From Oscillospiraceae bacterium (GTDB lineage: Bacteria > Bacillota > Clostridia > Oscillospirales > Oscillospiraceae): a stretch of DNA of 64,000 nucleotides. Position 1 is the stretch's first letter, and each line of letters starts with the position of its first letter. A program made the position numbers and the translations under genes. The notes beneath the pieces are model-generated. The model saw only the letters and a list, made by a program, of their open reading frames with translations. It was not told the origin of the DNA and searched no databases. Below are positions 49,637 through 58,765 of this stretch, piece by piece. The stretch is from positions 1 to 64,000 of the forward strand of contig CAJTFK010000008.1 of assembly GCA_910575505.1 (NCBI GenBank), read 5' to 3'.

Positions 49637-49675
49637 GCACCGGACCCGGACATTTGTCCGGGTCCGGTGCTTTTT
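49637..49675 (+). terminator. terminator of adhesin A
   Basis: GCACCGGACCCGGACA pairs with TGTCCGGGTCCGGTGC and is followed by TTTTT. The same stem after adhesin B has an A-T pair replaced by G-C on both arms. Confidence 0.93.
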
Positions 49676-49784
49676 GAGCCCGGGGTCTTTGACGGAGTCT
49701 GAAAAGCCCTCCGTCCCGGGAGAACGGCGGCCTGTGGAATGGAATAATATGGAGAGGACGGCGTCCGGAAATAGAAAAATCTTC

Positions 49785-49813
49785 TTGTATTCCTGAATGT
49801 GCCGTGCTACAAT
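49785..49813 (+). promoter_or_regulatory. promoter of adhesin unit B
   Basis: TTGTAT, 17 bases, TACAAT, identical to the promoter of unit A and exactly 4545 bases further on. Confidence 0.65.
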
Positions 49814-50134
49814 GAAATGAGAGCTGTGCATGGCGCGTATCCCTTTGCCTGCGCCATGAAGGAGACGGGATTCCGGTTCTCCTTTGCGGCTGAAACTGCT
49901 GGGACCCAAGGCGGTTTTGAAGGCATTTTCGGCTGGCACAGCCTGTGCCCGGCGTCTGAACCGGACGGGAAGGGCATAGAGATTGTCTGTGAAGGGGGCG
50001 GTACATGGCATCTGGAAGGCCGCCGGACCTGAATCCGGCGAATCAAAGGGCCTCGCTGCTATGGGCACGACAGACGGCGGGGCAGAGTACAAAAATACGG
50101 CAGACCGCAAAACAGAAATCATCCTCAACAACAG

Positions 50135-50250
50135 CAAATTGGCAAACCGGGGGAAATCCCGGGACGCAAAGCCACAGGGACTAAGGCGTTTTCTGAAGTT
50201 GAAATGAGAAATGTTCAATTTTTTGAGCCGCTATGTCAGCCTGGCCGCTA
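50135..50250 (+). ncRNA. cyclic di-GMP-I (GEMM) riboswitch-type element B1
   Basis: Copy of A1 at an offset of 4545 bases; one visible base difference lies in the ATGAGATATG/ATGAGAAATG loop and leaves the conserved core unchanged. Confidence 0.82.
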
Positions 50251-50427
50251 ATTATAAAGGGCAAACCGCCGGAAACGGCGGGACGCAAAGCCAGGGGCCT
50301 AACGTGCTGCCGGCGCAGATAAGAATAGAAGCGGGTCAGGGGGTACCCCCTGACGGCTTACACTTCTGTGTAAGCCGATACCATACTGTTCAGCACCGGC
50401 GGGGCAATGGCCGCCCAGCCACTGATT
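50251..50427 (+). ncRNA. cyclic di-GMP-I (GEMM) riboswitch-type element B2
   Basis: Copy of A2. It differs at CCGGTGC to CCGGCGC and TTCGGCACC to TTCAGCACC, and the loop of the GGCTTACAC hairpin is inverted (50355-50376). The ligand core is identical. Confidence 0.85.
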
Positions 50428-50605
50428 ATAATTAGCAAACCGCCAGAAATGACGGGACGCAAAGCTATGGGGCCTAATGTCAATTCCGCGCCGGACTTCT
50501 TCGGAAGGAAGGCGGGGAAAACGGGAACGCGAGGGATGGCCGTGAGGCCGTTCCGCTCACGCTGTGCCTGTTCCGACGATGGCAGCCCGGCCGCCGGATA
50601 CTTTG
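50428..50605 (+). ncRNA. cyclic di-GMP-I (GEMM) riboswitch-type element B3
   Basis: Copy of A3, apparently without base changes through to the ribosome binding site of adhesin B. Confidence 0.8.
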
Positions 50606-50641
50606 CATCCGAGCAATTTACGCAAAGAAAGGAAGATATGA

Positions 50642-53600
50642 ATGAGTACTTGGAAAAACTTATGCAAACGCGGCTTTGCGGTATTTCTGTCTCTGACACT
50701 GTGCCTGAGCCTGATGAATGTTTCCGCGTTTGCGGCGGAGACAGAGGACACCGGCTCTGACGACTCCAGCATCAGCGACACCCAGACCAGCAGCGACACT
50801 TCCACTGAGTCCGGCGAGGACGAGGACGGCGCCAGCGAGTCCGGCGAGGACGAGGACGGCGCCAGCGAGTCCGGCGAGGACGAGGACGGCGAGACCCAGA
50901 CCCCCGCTGAGGGCGAGGACGATGCCAACAAGCCCGTTGAGGGCGAAAACGGCGAGACCCAGACCCCCGATGAGGGCGAGGACGATGCCAACAAGCCCGC
51001 CGAGGGCGAAAACGGCGAGCCCCAGACCCCCGCTGAGGGCGAGGAAGACGCCAGCAAGCCCGCCGAGGGCGAGAACGGCGAGACCCAGACCCCCGATGAG
51101 GGCGAGGACGATGCCAACAAGCCCGTTGAGGGCGAAAACGGCGAGACCCAGACCCCCGATGAGGGCGAGGGCGATGCCAGCAAGCCCGTCGAGGGTGAGA
51201 ACGGCGAGACCCAGGCCCCCGAGGGCGAGGAAGACGCCAACAAGCCCGTTGAGGGCGAGAACGGCGAGACCCAGACCCCCGATGAGGAGGAGACCTCCGG
51301 CGCTCTGGGCGAGTTCCTGAGCAAGATCGAGGCGATTGGCAGCGGCGAGCTGGATATGGACGGCATTCTTTCGGCCATTGACGACTGCCTGAGCAGCTAT
51401 GAGCAGCTGAGCGAAGAGGAAAAGGCCGCCCTGGCCGAAGCCCGCGACGCACTGCTGACCTATCAGGGAGAACTCACCGGCGTGCTGCCTGATCCCATTG
51501 CCCCTCAGCTGCCCGAGCTTCCCGAGGTTCCCCAGGCTCCCCAGTATTCCGACGCGGTCCAGGCGTTCCTTGACGCGGCGGCTCAGTTGCCCGAAGAGGT
51601 CACCGAGGAGAACGTGGAGGAAGTGGGCGCGGCTCTGGAGGCGATTCTGCCCCTGTATCAGAGCCTGAGCGAGGAAGAGCAGAACATGGACGTCGTGGTG
51701 TCCGCTTATATCCGCGTGATGGCGGTCTATGAGCAGTATACCGGCGTGATGGCTCAGCTGATGGACGGCGTTGCGGCGCAGATTGGCGATAACGCCTATG
51801 ACACGCTTCAGGAGGCCGTGAGCGCGGCTCAGGACGGCGACGTCATCGTGCTGCTGAAGCCCGTTGCGGAGAGCATCACGGTTTCCAAGAGCGTGACCTT
51901 CGACCTGAACGGCCACAATTGGACGGGTAACAACAATACCGCTACACTTACTACTAATGGTAAAGATGTGGCGGTCGTCGTTCAAAACGGTTCCATGAAT
52001 TCCGTCACAAGCAGGAATGTCATTGTTACAAGCGGCGGCACTTTAACCCTGAATAATATTGTAATAAAGGGGCAGAGGGACTGCTATGACATTCTGAAAG
52101 CAAGTTCTACAGCAGTTATCATCAATGGCGGTGAGTTCTCTGACAACTCCGGCTTCAAAAGCGGTGGTTATCTGCCTATTAAGATTACCAATGGCTCCCT
52201 GGAGATAAACGGTGCGGTTTTTGCTGGGAATAATGCGTATCACCTTATTGATGTTTCCAAAGCAGCGATTGTCAGCATCAAGGGTGCACGTTTTGAGGAA
52301 AACGTAACTACTGCTACCGATAGTTTTTCTATGGGTGGCGGCGGTATGGTGCGCCTTATGAATACCCAGACCAGCGTTGAGGTTAGCGATACCCGTTTTA
52401 CCAACAACCGGGCAAAGGATTACGGCGCTGGCTTATGCGTTTACAACCCCAATGCTGGTATTTCCCTTACAATTGAGGGCTGTACTTTTACAGGGAATGT
52501 GAGCGAAAAAACTGCCGGTGCAGTTTATGTGAACAACCCTGGTAACACCACCATCACCGACACGGTGATCACAGACAACACCGCCAATGGCAAGCCTTCC
52601 AAGGTTATGTGCTACGGCAACTATGGCGGCGGCCTGTATGTGAACAACACCACCGGTACGGTTACCCTGAGTGGTACGACCCGCGTGTACAACAACCACA
52701 CTCCCAATGATACGCAGGTTTCCGGCACCAACGACGGCGGCAGCGCGGACATCGCTCTGTACTCCACGAAGGTGGGTTCCTCTTCGACGGCGAAGAATCC
52801 TGCCAACTTCTCCCACGCCACGCTTATCCTGGATTGCGAAACCTCTTTCACTGGCGAGAACGGCAACAAGTATACCCTGACCCAGTTCGACCGCACACTG
52901 GTCAACAAGAACGGGTATTACTGGTCCAGCGGCAGCAACTACTACTGGCCGATGGGCTACTACACCGTGGTGGAAGAACCCGTCAGAGTCTACCTGAATG
53001 GCGAACACACCGGTGACAAGGTTGTTACAACCGATATCCTGGCTGAAGCGGTCGAGGAGGCTCAGAGAGAGGGCCAGAATACCGTCTATGTCTGCGGCAC
53101 AGTTACAGTCACCAGTGCCGATGAGGCGGATCTGAACAGCGGCGTCACCTTTGTCCGTTGCGAAGATCATCCCACCGGCTACATGTTCAAGATCGAGGGC
53201 AGTGTCACCCTGAACGGCGCTCATATTGATGGTATGAGCGTGGAAGGTAATGCTTCTATGATCTACGTTCCCCGTGGTGGCCACCTGACCATTGCCGGAA
53301 ACACGCTGATCGAGAACGGCAAGAACACTAAGGGCGACGGCGGTGCCATCTATGTGCATCAGGGCAGCCTGACCATGACTGGCGGCACTATCCAAAAGAA
53401 CTATGCCAAGGGCTCCGGCAGAGTCGGCGGCGGCGGCGGTATCTATGCCTACAGTGATGTCAATTTGATTTTCGAGGGCGGCAGAATCCAGAACAACAGC
53501 ACGTCTTCCACCCAATACGGCGGCGGTCTGTTGGTCGGCTTTGGAAATGTTGACATTGGCGTACAGGGCGGACGTACCGTTTTTGAGAGTAATGTCAGCG

Positions 53601-56026
53601 CCATGGGTGGCGGCATTTACTTCCTCAACAGCAGCTCCAAGTATCACTACAGAGTTTATGCCGGTGATTTCCTGAACAACGAGGCTGTTACCACGAATAT
53701 CAACCGTGAGTATTATCCCGGTGGCGGCATCTATGTGAGTCAGGGCGCTACGGTGGAGATGAAGAATCTCTTTGCCACCAACAATCAAACCACTCGAAGC
53801 AGTGGGATGGCGGCCGTATCCACGTGCCCCACAGGTAGTGTGGCCTTTTATGAGGTTGACGGTGCTCTAATCGTAAACAACAGGACTAACTCCTATTGGT
53901 TGGATGCCCCAGACATTGCGTTTAATTCTCATGGCAACACGCAAGCCTATGTTTCCGAAAACGCCTTGGGTGGTGGACACATTACCTTCACTGACGAAAA
54001 AGGGAAGGTTTGCGATTCCTCTGTTTATCAGTGGACCACGAAGAGCTTTTCTATCTATACAAAGGTTTCAGGTGAAGCTATTGAGTGGGCTAGAGAGAAT
54101 GCACAAAGCCGTGGCGTTGTCATGACCGGCAACAAGGCGACCTACAATGGTTCTGCGATTGGTTGCAACGGCACCTTGATTATCGGCACTGAGACCAAGT
54201 CTGTCAAGGTCGTCAAGGAATGGACCGACGGCGCTGATAAGCATGTCAATGATCAGGTTCTGGTTTATTTGACGCGCGATGGCAAGATCGTCGACGCAGA
54301 TACCCGCGCGGATGCTTCTGTGATTCTGAGCGAAGCCAATGATTGGAGCTACACCTGGACAAATCTGGACCCGAATCATGAGTGGAGCTTCAAAGAGGCT
54401 GCTGTCCCCGGTTATACCTCTGTTCTGAGTGACGAGGTGCAGAACACCGAGTTCGCGCTGATTTCTGATCAGTTCTATATTCGTACTCTTACCAACACCC
54501 CCAGCACCGAGGAGAGCGAGAGACTGGTTATCAGCAAGACCGCTTACGGCCTGGACCCCGACGCCAGCTACAAGTTCACCCTGAAGCTGGATAACGTGGG
54601 CGACAAGGTGTTCAGCATCCAGCTGCCGGACGGCAGCGTTGCTCCCATCTACAACAACGAGATCACCTTCTATCTGAAGGACGGTCAGTCCGCTGTTGTG
54701 GAAGGTCTGCCCGTAGGTTACACCTACGAGGTGACCGAGGAAGAGAACCCCGCCTACAAGTCCTTCACCTTCGACAGCGTGACCGAGGATGTGAACGGCT
54801 CTATTACCAGTGTCATGGTCGTGAATCTCCCCTTGGTAAGCATCACTGTGCAGAAGCTGTGGAACGACACCGATGACGCGGCTTTCCGTCCCGAATCCAT
54901 CACCGTCAACCTGATGAACGGCGAAATGGTTATGGACACCGCTGTTGTGACGCCGGACGAAAACGGCAATTGGTTCCATACCTTCGCGGACCTTCCCGAG
55001 TATGACGCGGAGGGCAACAAGATTGCCTATACCGTCAAGGAAGTCGGCGCGGATGACTATGATGCCAAGTATGAGCTGAATACCGATGGCGTTTGGGTGA
55101 TTACCAACACCCTGCGGCGGGGCAGCCTGACCATCAACAAGGCGGTTGTCGGCGGCGGCGGCGAGGCGGCAAACAAGGAATTTACCTTCACCGTGACCGG
55201 AGCTGACGAGAACACCAAGGACTACAAGGAAACCGTGACCATCAAGGGTGCGGGTACCGGCGTGCTGCAGGGCCTGCTTCCCGGCGCGTACACCGTGACC
55301 GAGGCGGATGCCTCCATCAGCGGCTATACCTGGAACGTTTCCGGTACCGGCAGCGTCACAGTCGAGGCGAACAAGGAAGCCGAAGACACCACCAATGTCA
55401 ATGTGACCAACACCTATACCGAAAACAAGCCCCTGGACGGCAGCCTGACCATCACCAAGGTGATCCGCGGCGGCGGCAGCGAGGCTCAGAACAAGACCTA
55501 TACCTTCACTGTGACCGGTCCCGACGGCTACAACCGTACCGTGACCATCACCGGCGAGGGCAGCGTGACCCTGAGCCCCCTGACTCCCGGCGTGTACACC
55601 GTGACTGAGGACCGTGCGGGCGCTGTGATCAGCGGCTACACCCTGACCATTTCCGGCAGCGGTTCCACCGCTACGGTTGTGGCCGGCGGCAGTGCGGATG
55701 TCACCGTCACCAACACCTATACCACCCCCGGCGGCGGTGACCCCGGCGATCCTGAGGACCCCGAGGATCCCACCACACCGCCTCCCACTCCCGAGATTCC
55801 CGATGAGGAAGTTCCTCTGACGGATATTCCCGAGGAGGACGTTCCCCTGACCGAGATTCCCGAGGAGCCCGAGGAGCTGGAAATCCCCGAGGAAAATGTA
55901 CCCCTGGCGGAGGTGCCTGAGACCGGCGACCTGAGCGGAAACTGGATGATGGCGATGCTCATGGGTGCTTTGGGCATGCTCTGGATGGCTCTGACCGGCA
56001 AGAAGCGGTCGGAAGAGGAGGGCTGA
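50642..56026 (+). CDS. sortase-anchored adhesin B (larger beta-helix and Cna_B domains)
   Basis: 1794 aa. The first 46 residues, the helical segment and the final stalk (IPEEDVPLTEIPEEPEEL, VPETGD, KKRSEEEG) are nearly identical to adhesin A. The acidic part has three GEDEDGASES-type units followed by the 21-residue repeats. The beta-helix-like region is longer and different (about 400-1180; GGAIYVHQGSLTMTGGTI, GGGIYAYS), then several Cna_B-like domains (VKVVKEWTD, ITVQKLWND, LTINKAVVGGG, LTITKVIRGGG). It is the second product of the duplication and probably binds a different ligand. Confidence 0.92.
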   Translation: MSTWKNLCKRGFAVFLSLTLCLSLMNVSAFAAETEDTGSDDSSISDTQTSSDTSTESGEDEDGASESGEDEDGASESGEDEDGETQTPAEGEDDANKPVEGENGETQTPDEGEDDANKPAEGENGEPQTPAEGEEDASKPAEGENGETQTPDEGEDDANKPVEGENGETQTPDEGEGDASKPVEGENGETQAPEGEEDANKPVEGENGETQTPDEEETSGALGEFLSKIEAIGSGELDMDGILSAIDDCLSSYEQLSEEEKAALAEARDALLTYQGELTGVLPDPIAPQLPELPEVPQAPQYSDAVQAFLDAAAQLPEEVTEENVEEVGAALEAILPLYQSLSEEEQNMDVVVSAYIRVMAVYEQYTGVMAQLMDGVAAQIGDNAYDTLQEAVSAAQDGDVIVLLKPVAESITVSKSVTFDLNGHNWTGNNNTATLTTNGKDVAVVVQNGSMNSVTSRNVIVTSGGTLTLNNIVIKGQRDCYDILKASSTAVIINGGEFSDNSGFKSGGYLPIKITNGSLEINGAVFAGNNAYHLIDVSKAAIVSIKGARFEENVTTATDSFSMGGGGMVRLMNTQTSVEVSDTRFTNNRAKDYGAGLCVYNPNAGISLTIEGCTFTGNVSEKTAGAVYVNNPGNTTITDTVITDNTANGKPSKVMCYGNYGGGLYVNNTTGTVTLSGTTRVYNNHTPNDTQVSGTNDGGSADIALYSTKVGSSSTAKNPANFSHATLILDCETSFTGENGNKYTLTQFDRTLVNKNGYYWSSGSNYYWPMGYYTVVEEPVRVYLNGEHTGDKVVTTDILAEAVEEAQREGQNTVYVCGTVTVTSADEADLNSGVTFVRCEDHPTGYMFKIEGSVTLNGAHIDGMSVEGNASMIYVPRGGHLTIAGNTLIENGKNTKGDGGAIYVHQGSLTMTGGTIQKNYAKGSGRVGGGGGIYAYSDVNLIFEGGRIQNNSTSSTQYGGGLLVGFGNVDIGVQGGRTVFESNVSAMGGGIYFLNSSSKYHYRVYAGDFLNNEAVTTNINREYYPGGGIYVSQGATVEMKNLFATNNQTTRSSGMAAVSTCPTGSVAFYEVDGALIVNNRTNSYWLDAPDIAFNSHGNTQAYVSENALGGGHITFTDEKGKVCDSSVYQWTTKSFSIYTKVSGEAIEWARENAQSRGVVMTGNKATYNGSAIGCNGTLIIGTETKSVKVVKEWTDGADKHVNDQVLVYLTRDGKIVDADTRADASVILSEANDWSYTWTNLDPNHEWSFKEAAVPGYTSVLSDEVQNTEFALISDQFYIRTLTNTPSTEESERLVISKTAYGLDPDASYKFTLKLDNVGDKVFSIQLPDGSVAPIYNNEITFYLKDGQSAVVEGLPVGYTYEVTEEENPAYKSFTFDSVTEDVNGSITSVMVVNLPLVSITVQKLWNDTDDAAFRPESITVNLMNGEMVMDTAVVTPDENGNWFHTFADLPEYDAEGNKIAYTVKEVGADDYDAKYELNTDGVWVITNTLRRGSLTINKAVVGGGGEAANKEFTFTVTGADENTKDYKETVTIKGAGTGVLQGLLPGAYTVTEADASISGYTWNVSGTGSVTVEANKEAEDTTNVNVTNTYTENKPLDGSLTITKVIRGGGSEAQNKTYTFTVTGPDGYNRTVTITGEGSVTLSPLTPGVYTVTEDRAGAVISGYTLTISGSGSTATVVAGGSADVTVTNTYTTPGGGDPGDPEDPEDPTTPPPTPEIPDEEVPLTDIPEEDVPLTEIPEEPEELEIPEENVPLAEVPETGDLSGNWMMAMLMGALGMLWMALTGKKRSEEEG

Positions 56027-56071
56027 GCGGATTGCGTTCCCGTTTGGGGACGTGAAATGCGAAGCCTCTGA

Positions 56072-56111
56072 GCACCGGGCCCGGACATTTGTCCGGGCCC
56101 GGTGCTTTTTT
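56072..56111 (+). terminator. terminator of adhesin B
   Basis: GCACCGGGCCCGGACA pairs with TGTCCGGGCCCGGTGC and a T-run follows. It marks the right end of the duplicated unit. Confidence 0.93.
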
Positions 56112-56229
56112 GACGGAGCCGGACCGCTGTCTCCGGCAGCTGATATGGTTTTTTTGAGTCTCGTGCCTACCTCAACCCTGCTTTTTAACATTAATTGTGT
56201 ATTTGAGGGCTTCTTTTCCCCGTATCCTC

Positions 56230-56258
56230 TCGACTTCACCGGCGAATTGTGATATACT
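56230..56258 (+). promoter_or_regulatory. promoter of cutC
   Basis: TCGACT (56230-56235), 17 bases, TATACT (56253-56258), about 45 bases before the ATG. Confidence 0.55.
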
Positions 56259-56304
56259 ACACTATACATGGAAGACAGACGCCATGTGAAAGGGAGGAGC
56301 TGCC

Positions 56305-57069
56305 ATGAATGAACCCCTGATCGAGGGCTGTGTGGATTCCTGGGCGTCCGCCATGGCGGCGGCTCGGGCCGGCGCGGACCGTCTGGAGCTGTGCGCCAGC
56401 TTGTCCATTGGCGGCACGACCCCCTCGCCGGCGCTGTTCCGGCAGGTACGGCGGGACTGCGCCGTCAAAATCAATGTACTGATCCGGCCCCGGTTTGGAG
56501 ACTTCCTCTACTCAGAGGCGGAAGCGGAGGAAATGCGTGAGGAAATCCGCATGTTTCGGGACCTGGGAGCGGACGGCGTGGTGATTGGGGTCCTGAGGCC
56601 GGACGGGAGGCTGGACATGGAAAACATGAAACGGCTGATAGACTGCGCCGGGGCCATGGAAATCACCCTCCACCGGGCCTTTGACATGACCCGGGACCCT
56701 GCGGAGGCTCTGGAGGACGCGGTCCGGCTGGGCTGCCGCACCATTCTGACCTCCGGACAGGCGGAAAGCGCGCTGGCGGGACGGGAGGTTCTGAGGGCCG
56801 TGTTTCGTCAGGCGGCGGGCCGGCTGGACATTATGGCAGGCAGCGGGGTGCGGAAAGAGCAGATCCGGACCCTCTATGATACGGCCGGCATCCGGGTGTT
56901 TCACACCACCGGGCGCAAGGGACCGCTGGACAGCGGCATGGTCTACCGGAAGCAGGGCGTGTCCATGGGTCTGCCGTCTCTGAGCGAATATGAGCTTTGG
57001 CAGACGGACGAGGCGGAATTCCGGGAATGCGCCCGCATTGTTCATGGCCTGGAAGGAGCGGCGGAGTAA
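56305..57069 (+). CDS. cutC: CutC family protein (copper homeostasis-type)
   Basis: 254 aa with GGGAGGAG upstream. It follows CutC through LIEGCVDSWASAMAAARAGADRLELCASL, GGTTPSPALFRQV, VLIRPRFGDFLYS, GADGVVIGVL and ITLHRAFDMTRDP, the TIM-barrel pattern of the family, and IMAGSGVRKEQI. CutC was linked to copper tolerance genetically, but its enzymatic role is unsettled. It appears monocistronic. Confidence 0.92.
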   Translation: MNEPLIEGCVDSWASAMAAARAGADRLELCASLSIGGTTPSPALFRQVRRDCAVKINVLIRPRFGDFLYSEAEAEEMREEIRMFRDLGADGVVIGVLRPDGRLDMENMKRLIDCAGAMEITLHRAFDMTRDPAEALEDAVRLGCRTILTSGQAESALAGREVLRAVFRQAAGRLDIMAGSGVRKEQIRTLYDTAGIRVFHTTGRKGPLDSGMVYRKQGVSMGLPSLSEYELWQTDEAEFRECARIVHGLEGAAE

Positions 57070-57084
57070 GCTGCGCTGTCAATT

Positions 57085-57230
57085 TGAATATGATTTCCGA
57101 ATTAAAAATTCGGAAGTCATACATTTGATTTGAGCCGTTTTGCTCGCCGCCGTAAGCGGCGCCAACCGCAAAACATGGCACAGATGACTTCCGACCTTTC
57201 AGTTCGGAAGTCATATTACAAAAGCAAAAA
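57085..57230. repeat. hairpin pair between cutC and the PIN gene
   Basis: TTTCCGAATT/AATTCGGAA and ACTTCCGACC/TTCGGAAGT hairpins frame a middle GCCGTTTTGC...GCAAAAC arm with GCCGCCG/CGGCG. The two framing hairpins are near copies (CGGAAGTCAT). The right one ends about ten bases before the PIN-gene ribosome binding site. Confidence 0.55.
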
Positions 57231-57241
57231 GGAATGATGCT

Positions 57242-57985
57242 ATGAAAATGATTTTTCTTGTAGACGGTGACAACAATATCGGTACCGGCCTGAAGGGCGT
57301 GGAAATGCTTTCGGAACAGGATACCGTTATGATTTTTTACCAGAAGGGCGGCTTGTCCCCCAGCAGGATTCAAAAGCTCTGCGGGCAGTCCAAGGCCAGA
57401 ATCCAGCTGATTGAGAGTATTCGGGGCGGCAAGAATGCTGTGGATTTCCAGATCATCACGGAGCTGGGGGTATTGATCGGCCAGAGGGAAGCGGATTACG
57501 CCTATGTCATCAGCCAGGATAAGGGCTATGCCGCTTCCATTGACGCCCTGCGGGCCCGCTATGCCGAGGCCTTTCAGGAGGTTTCCCTCCGTCCCTCCAT
57601 CGAGGACTGTCTCAGCCTGCCCTTTGTTCTGCGGGCACAGGACCGCCATGCCCTCTGCAATGCCCTGGTGAAGGAGTACGGCGAGGCTCAGGGACTGGGG
57701 CTGTACAACCACCTCAAGCAGCTCTTTCAGGGCTTGGAGCGCGGCAGGAGCCAGGGGAGAAGGGACCAGACGGAGCAAAGCGAAGCTGAGGGGAAGGAGC
57801 GAAGCGAACGCGAGAAGAAGGAGCGGAGCGAACGCGAGAAGAAGGAGCGGAGCGAACGCGAAAAGAAGGAGCGGAGCGAACGCGAAAAGAAGGAGCGGAG
57901 CGAACGCGAAAAGAAGGAGCGGAGCGAGAAGCCGGTGAAAATCACATTGCCCCACCGAAACCGCAGCCGGAGCCGGGGCAGGTAA
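57242..57985 (+). CDS. PIN/NYN-like nuclease-type protein with repeat tail
   Basis: 247 aa. The first 130 residues resemble a PIN/NYN fold: FLVDGDNNIGTG with paired Asp, DTVMIFYQKG, GKNAVDFQIITELGVLIG and YAYVISQDKGY, where the acidic residues would bind metal. The last 65 residues are about six copies of an 8-residue unit (KERSEREK; 24-bp DNA repeat, about 57797-57930) followed by a basic end RNRSRSRGR. The charged tail suggests RNA binding. Nuclease activity is inferred. A strong AAAGGA site precedes the ATG. Confidence 0.78.
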   Translation: MKMIFLVDGDNNIGTGLKGVEMLSEQDTVMIFYQKGGLSPSRIQKLCGQSKARIQLIESIRGGKNAVDFQIITELGVLIGQREADYAYVISQDKGYAASIDALRARYAEAFQEVSLRPSIEDCLSLPFVLRAQDRHALCNALVKEYGEAQGLGLYNHLKQLFQGLERGRSQGRRDQTEQSEAEGKERSEREKKERSEREKKERSEREKKERSEREKKERSEREKKERSEKPVKITLPHRNRSRSRGR

Positions 57986-58098
57986 CCGAATCAAACCTGT
58001 TCATATAGGTCGAAACACCCCCCCTTTTGGGGCGGTTTGACGGTCTGCTGCGCTCAAAACGTTAAACGTGTGCGCGGCGCCTGTTGCGCTGCCGGTGA

Positions 58099-58135
58099 CT
58101 GAACAGAATCCATGGGATTCTGTTCAGCTTTTTTT
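58099..58135 (+). terminator. terminator downstream of the PIN gene
   Basis: CTGAACAGAATCC pairs with GGATTCTGTTCAG, followed by CTTTTTTT. Confidence 0.88.
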
Positions 58136-58157
58136 GCTGGTCCATGGGAAGAATTTC

Positions 58158-58199
58158 AATGCCCGTCAGGCCCTGAACAGGGCTCCGACGGGCATTTTT
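58158..58199. terminator. second terminator-like hairpin
   Basis: AATGCCCGTC pairs with GACGGGCATT, an inner GGCCCTG/CAGGGC stem lies within, and TTTTT follows. Confidence 0.75.
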
Positions 58200-58230
58200 C
58201 CATATTTGTCCAGGAAAGGGCTGATACTCA

Positions 58231-58382
58231 TTTCAAATAAAACGATTTCGTTTTATTTGAAACAGAACCGTATTCTGCGTTTCCGTTTTGCGCCGGAATG
58301 GCGCAAAACACGTCTCATAAGAATCCAACGCGCTTTCAGCGCTATAAAAAGCTTTTGAAAGCTTTTGAATGGATTCTAGTAT
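58231..58382. repeat. multi-hairpin cluster
   Basis: Successive stems: TTTCAAATAAAACGA/TCGTTTTATTTGAAA, CAGAA/TTCTG, GTTTTGCGCC/GGCGCAAAAC, and AGAATCC/GGATTCT enclosing GCGC and AAAAGCTTT hairpins. Short ACTCAT/ATGAG ends enclose the set. No gene is seen here; it is comparable to the cloverleaf repeats but with different sequence. Confidence 0.55.
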
Positions 58383-58445
58383 GAGGGGAACGCCGCCGCT
58401 CCCTTTGACCGGACCGGCGGGAATATCTGGAAGCGCCCGGACTGC

Positions 58446-58507
58446 TTCGATAAATTTCGACAAAATTCGACAAACAACTTGTCTTTCCGCCTGGAGTTTG
58501 TTATGAT
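58446..58507 (+). promoter_or_regulatory. Spo0A-box promoter of the kinase-like gene
   Basis: TTCGATA (58446), TTCGACA (58456) and TTCGACA (58466) lie at exact 10-base steps; TTCGACA is the reverse complement of the TGTCGAA 0A box. Then TTGTCT (58479-58484), 17 bases, TATGAT (58502-58507). The boxes sit just upstream of the -35, as for Spo0A-activated promoters. The leader after it has a GGCAGGGTTTTCC/GGAAACCCTGCC hairpin. Confidence 0.78.
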
Positions 58508-58765
58508 GTTAACTGGAAAGGCAGGGTTTTCCTCGGGTGGATGGAAACCCTGCCGCATATGCTAAAGCAGCAAATGAGAGACGTTCGGCGGTCCGGGGAT
58601 TCCTTGGGAGCGTCCGTCCAAAGGACGGCGGTCCCGCCCTGCATCCGCCCGCTTTTTGCCTGAAATCCGCTTGAAAAGAGATGAGCGCCGCACGGCGGCA
58701 TCTTTTTCACAGGTTTTAAGCAGGGCCTTGTTCAGCCGCTTCCCCCTGGAAAGGAGCTTCCTGTT

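Noticed and set aside
49799..50032. 77-codon frame in the leader of adhesin B
   Set aside because: The matching stretch of unit A has an in-frame stop (GGT ATT TGA), so it is non-coding leader.
47552..50218. 888-codon minus-strand open frame spanning the duplication junction
   Set aside because: Antisense to adhesin A and to the riboswitch leader of B; its N-terminal part is repeated at 44.9-45.7 kb only because the leader is duplicated.
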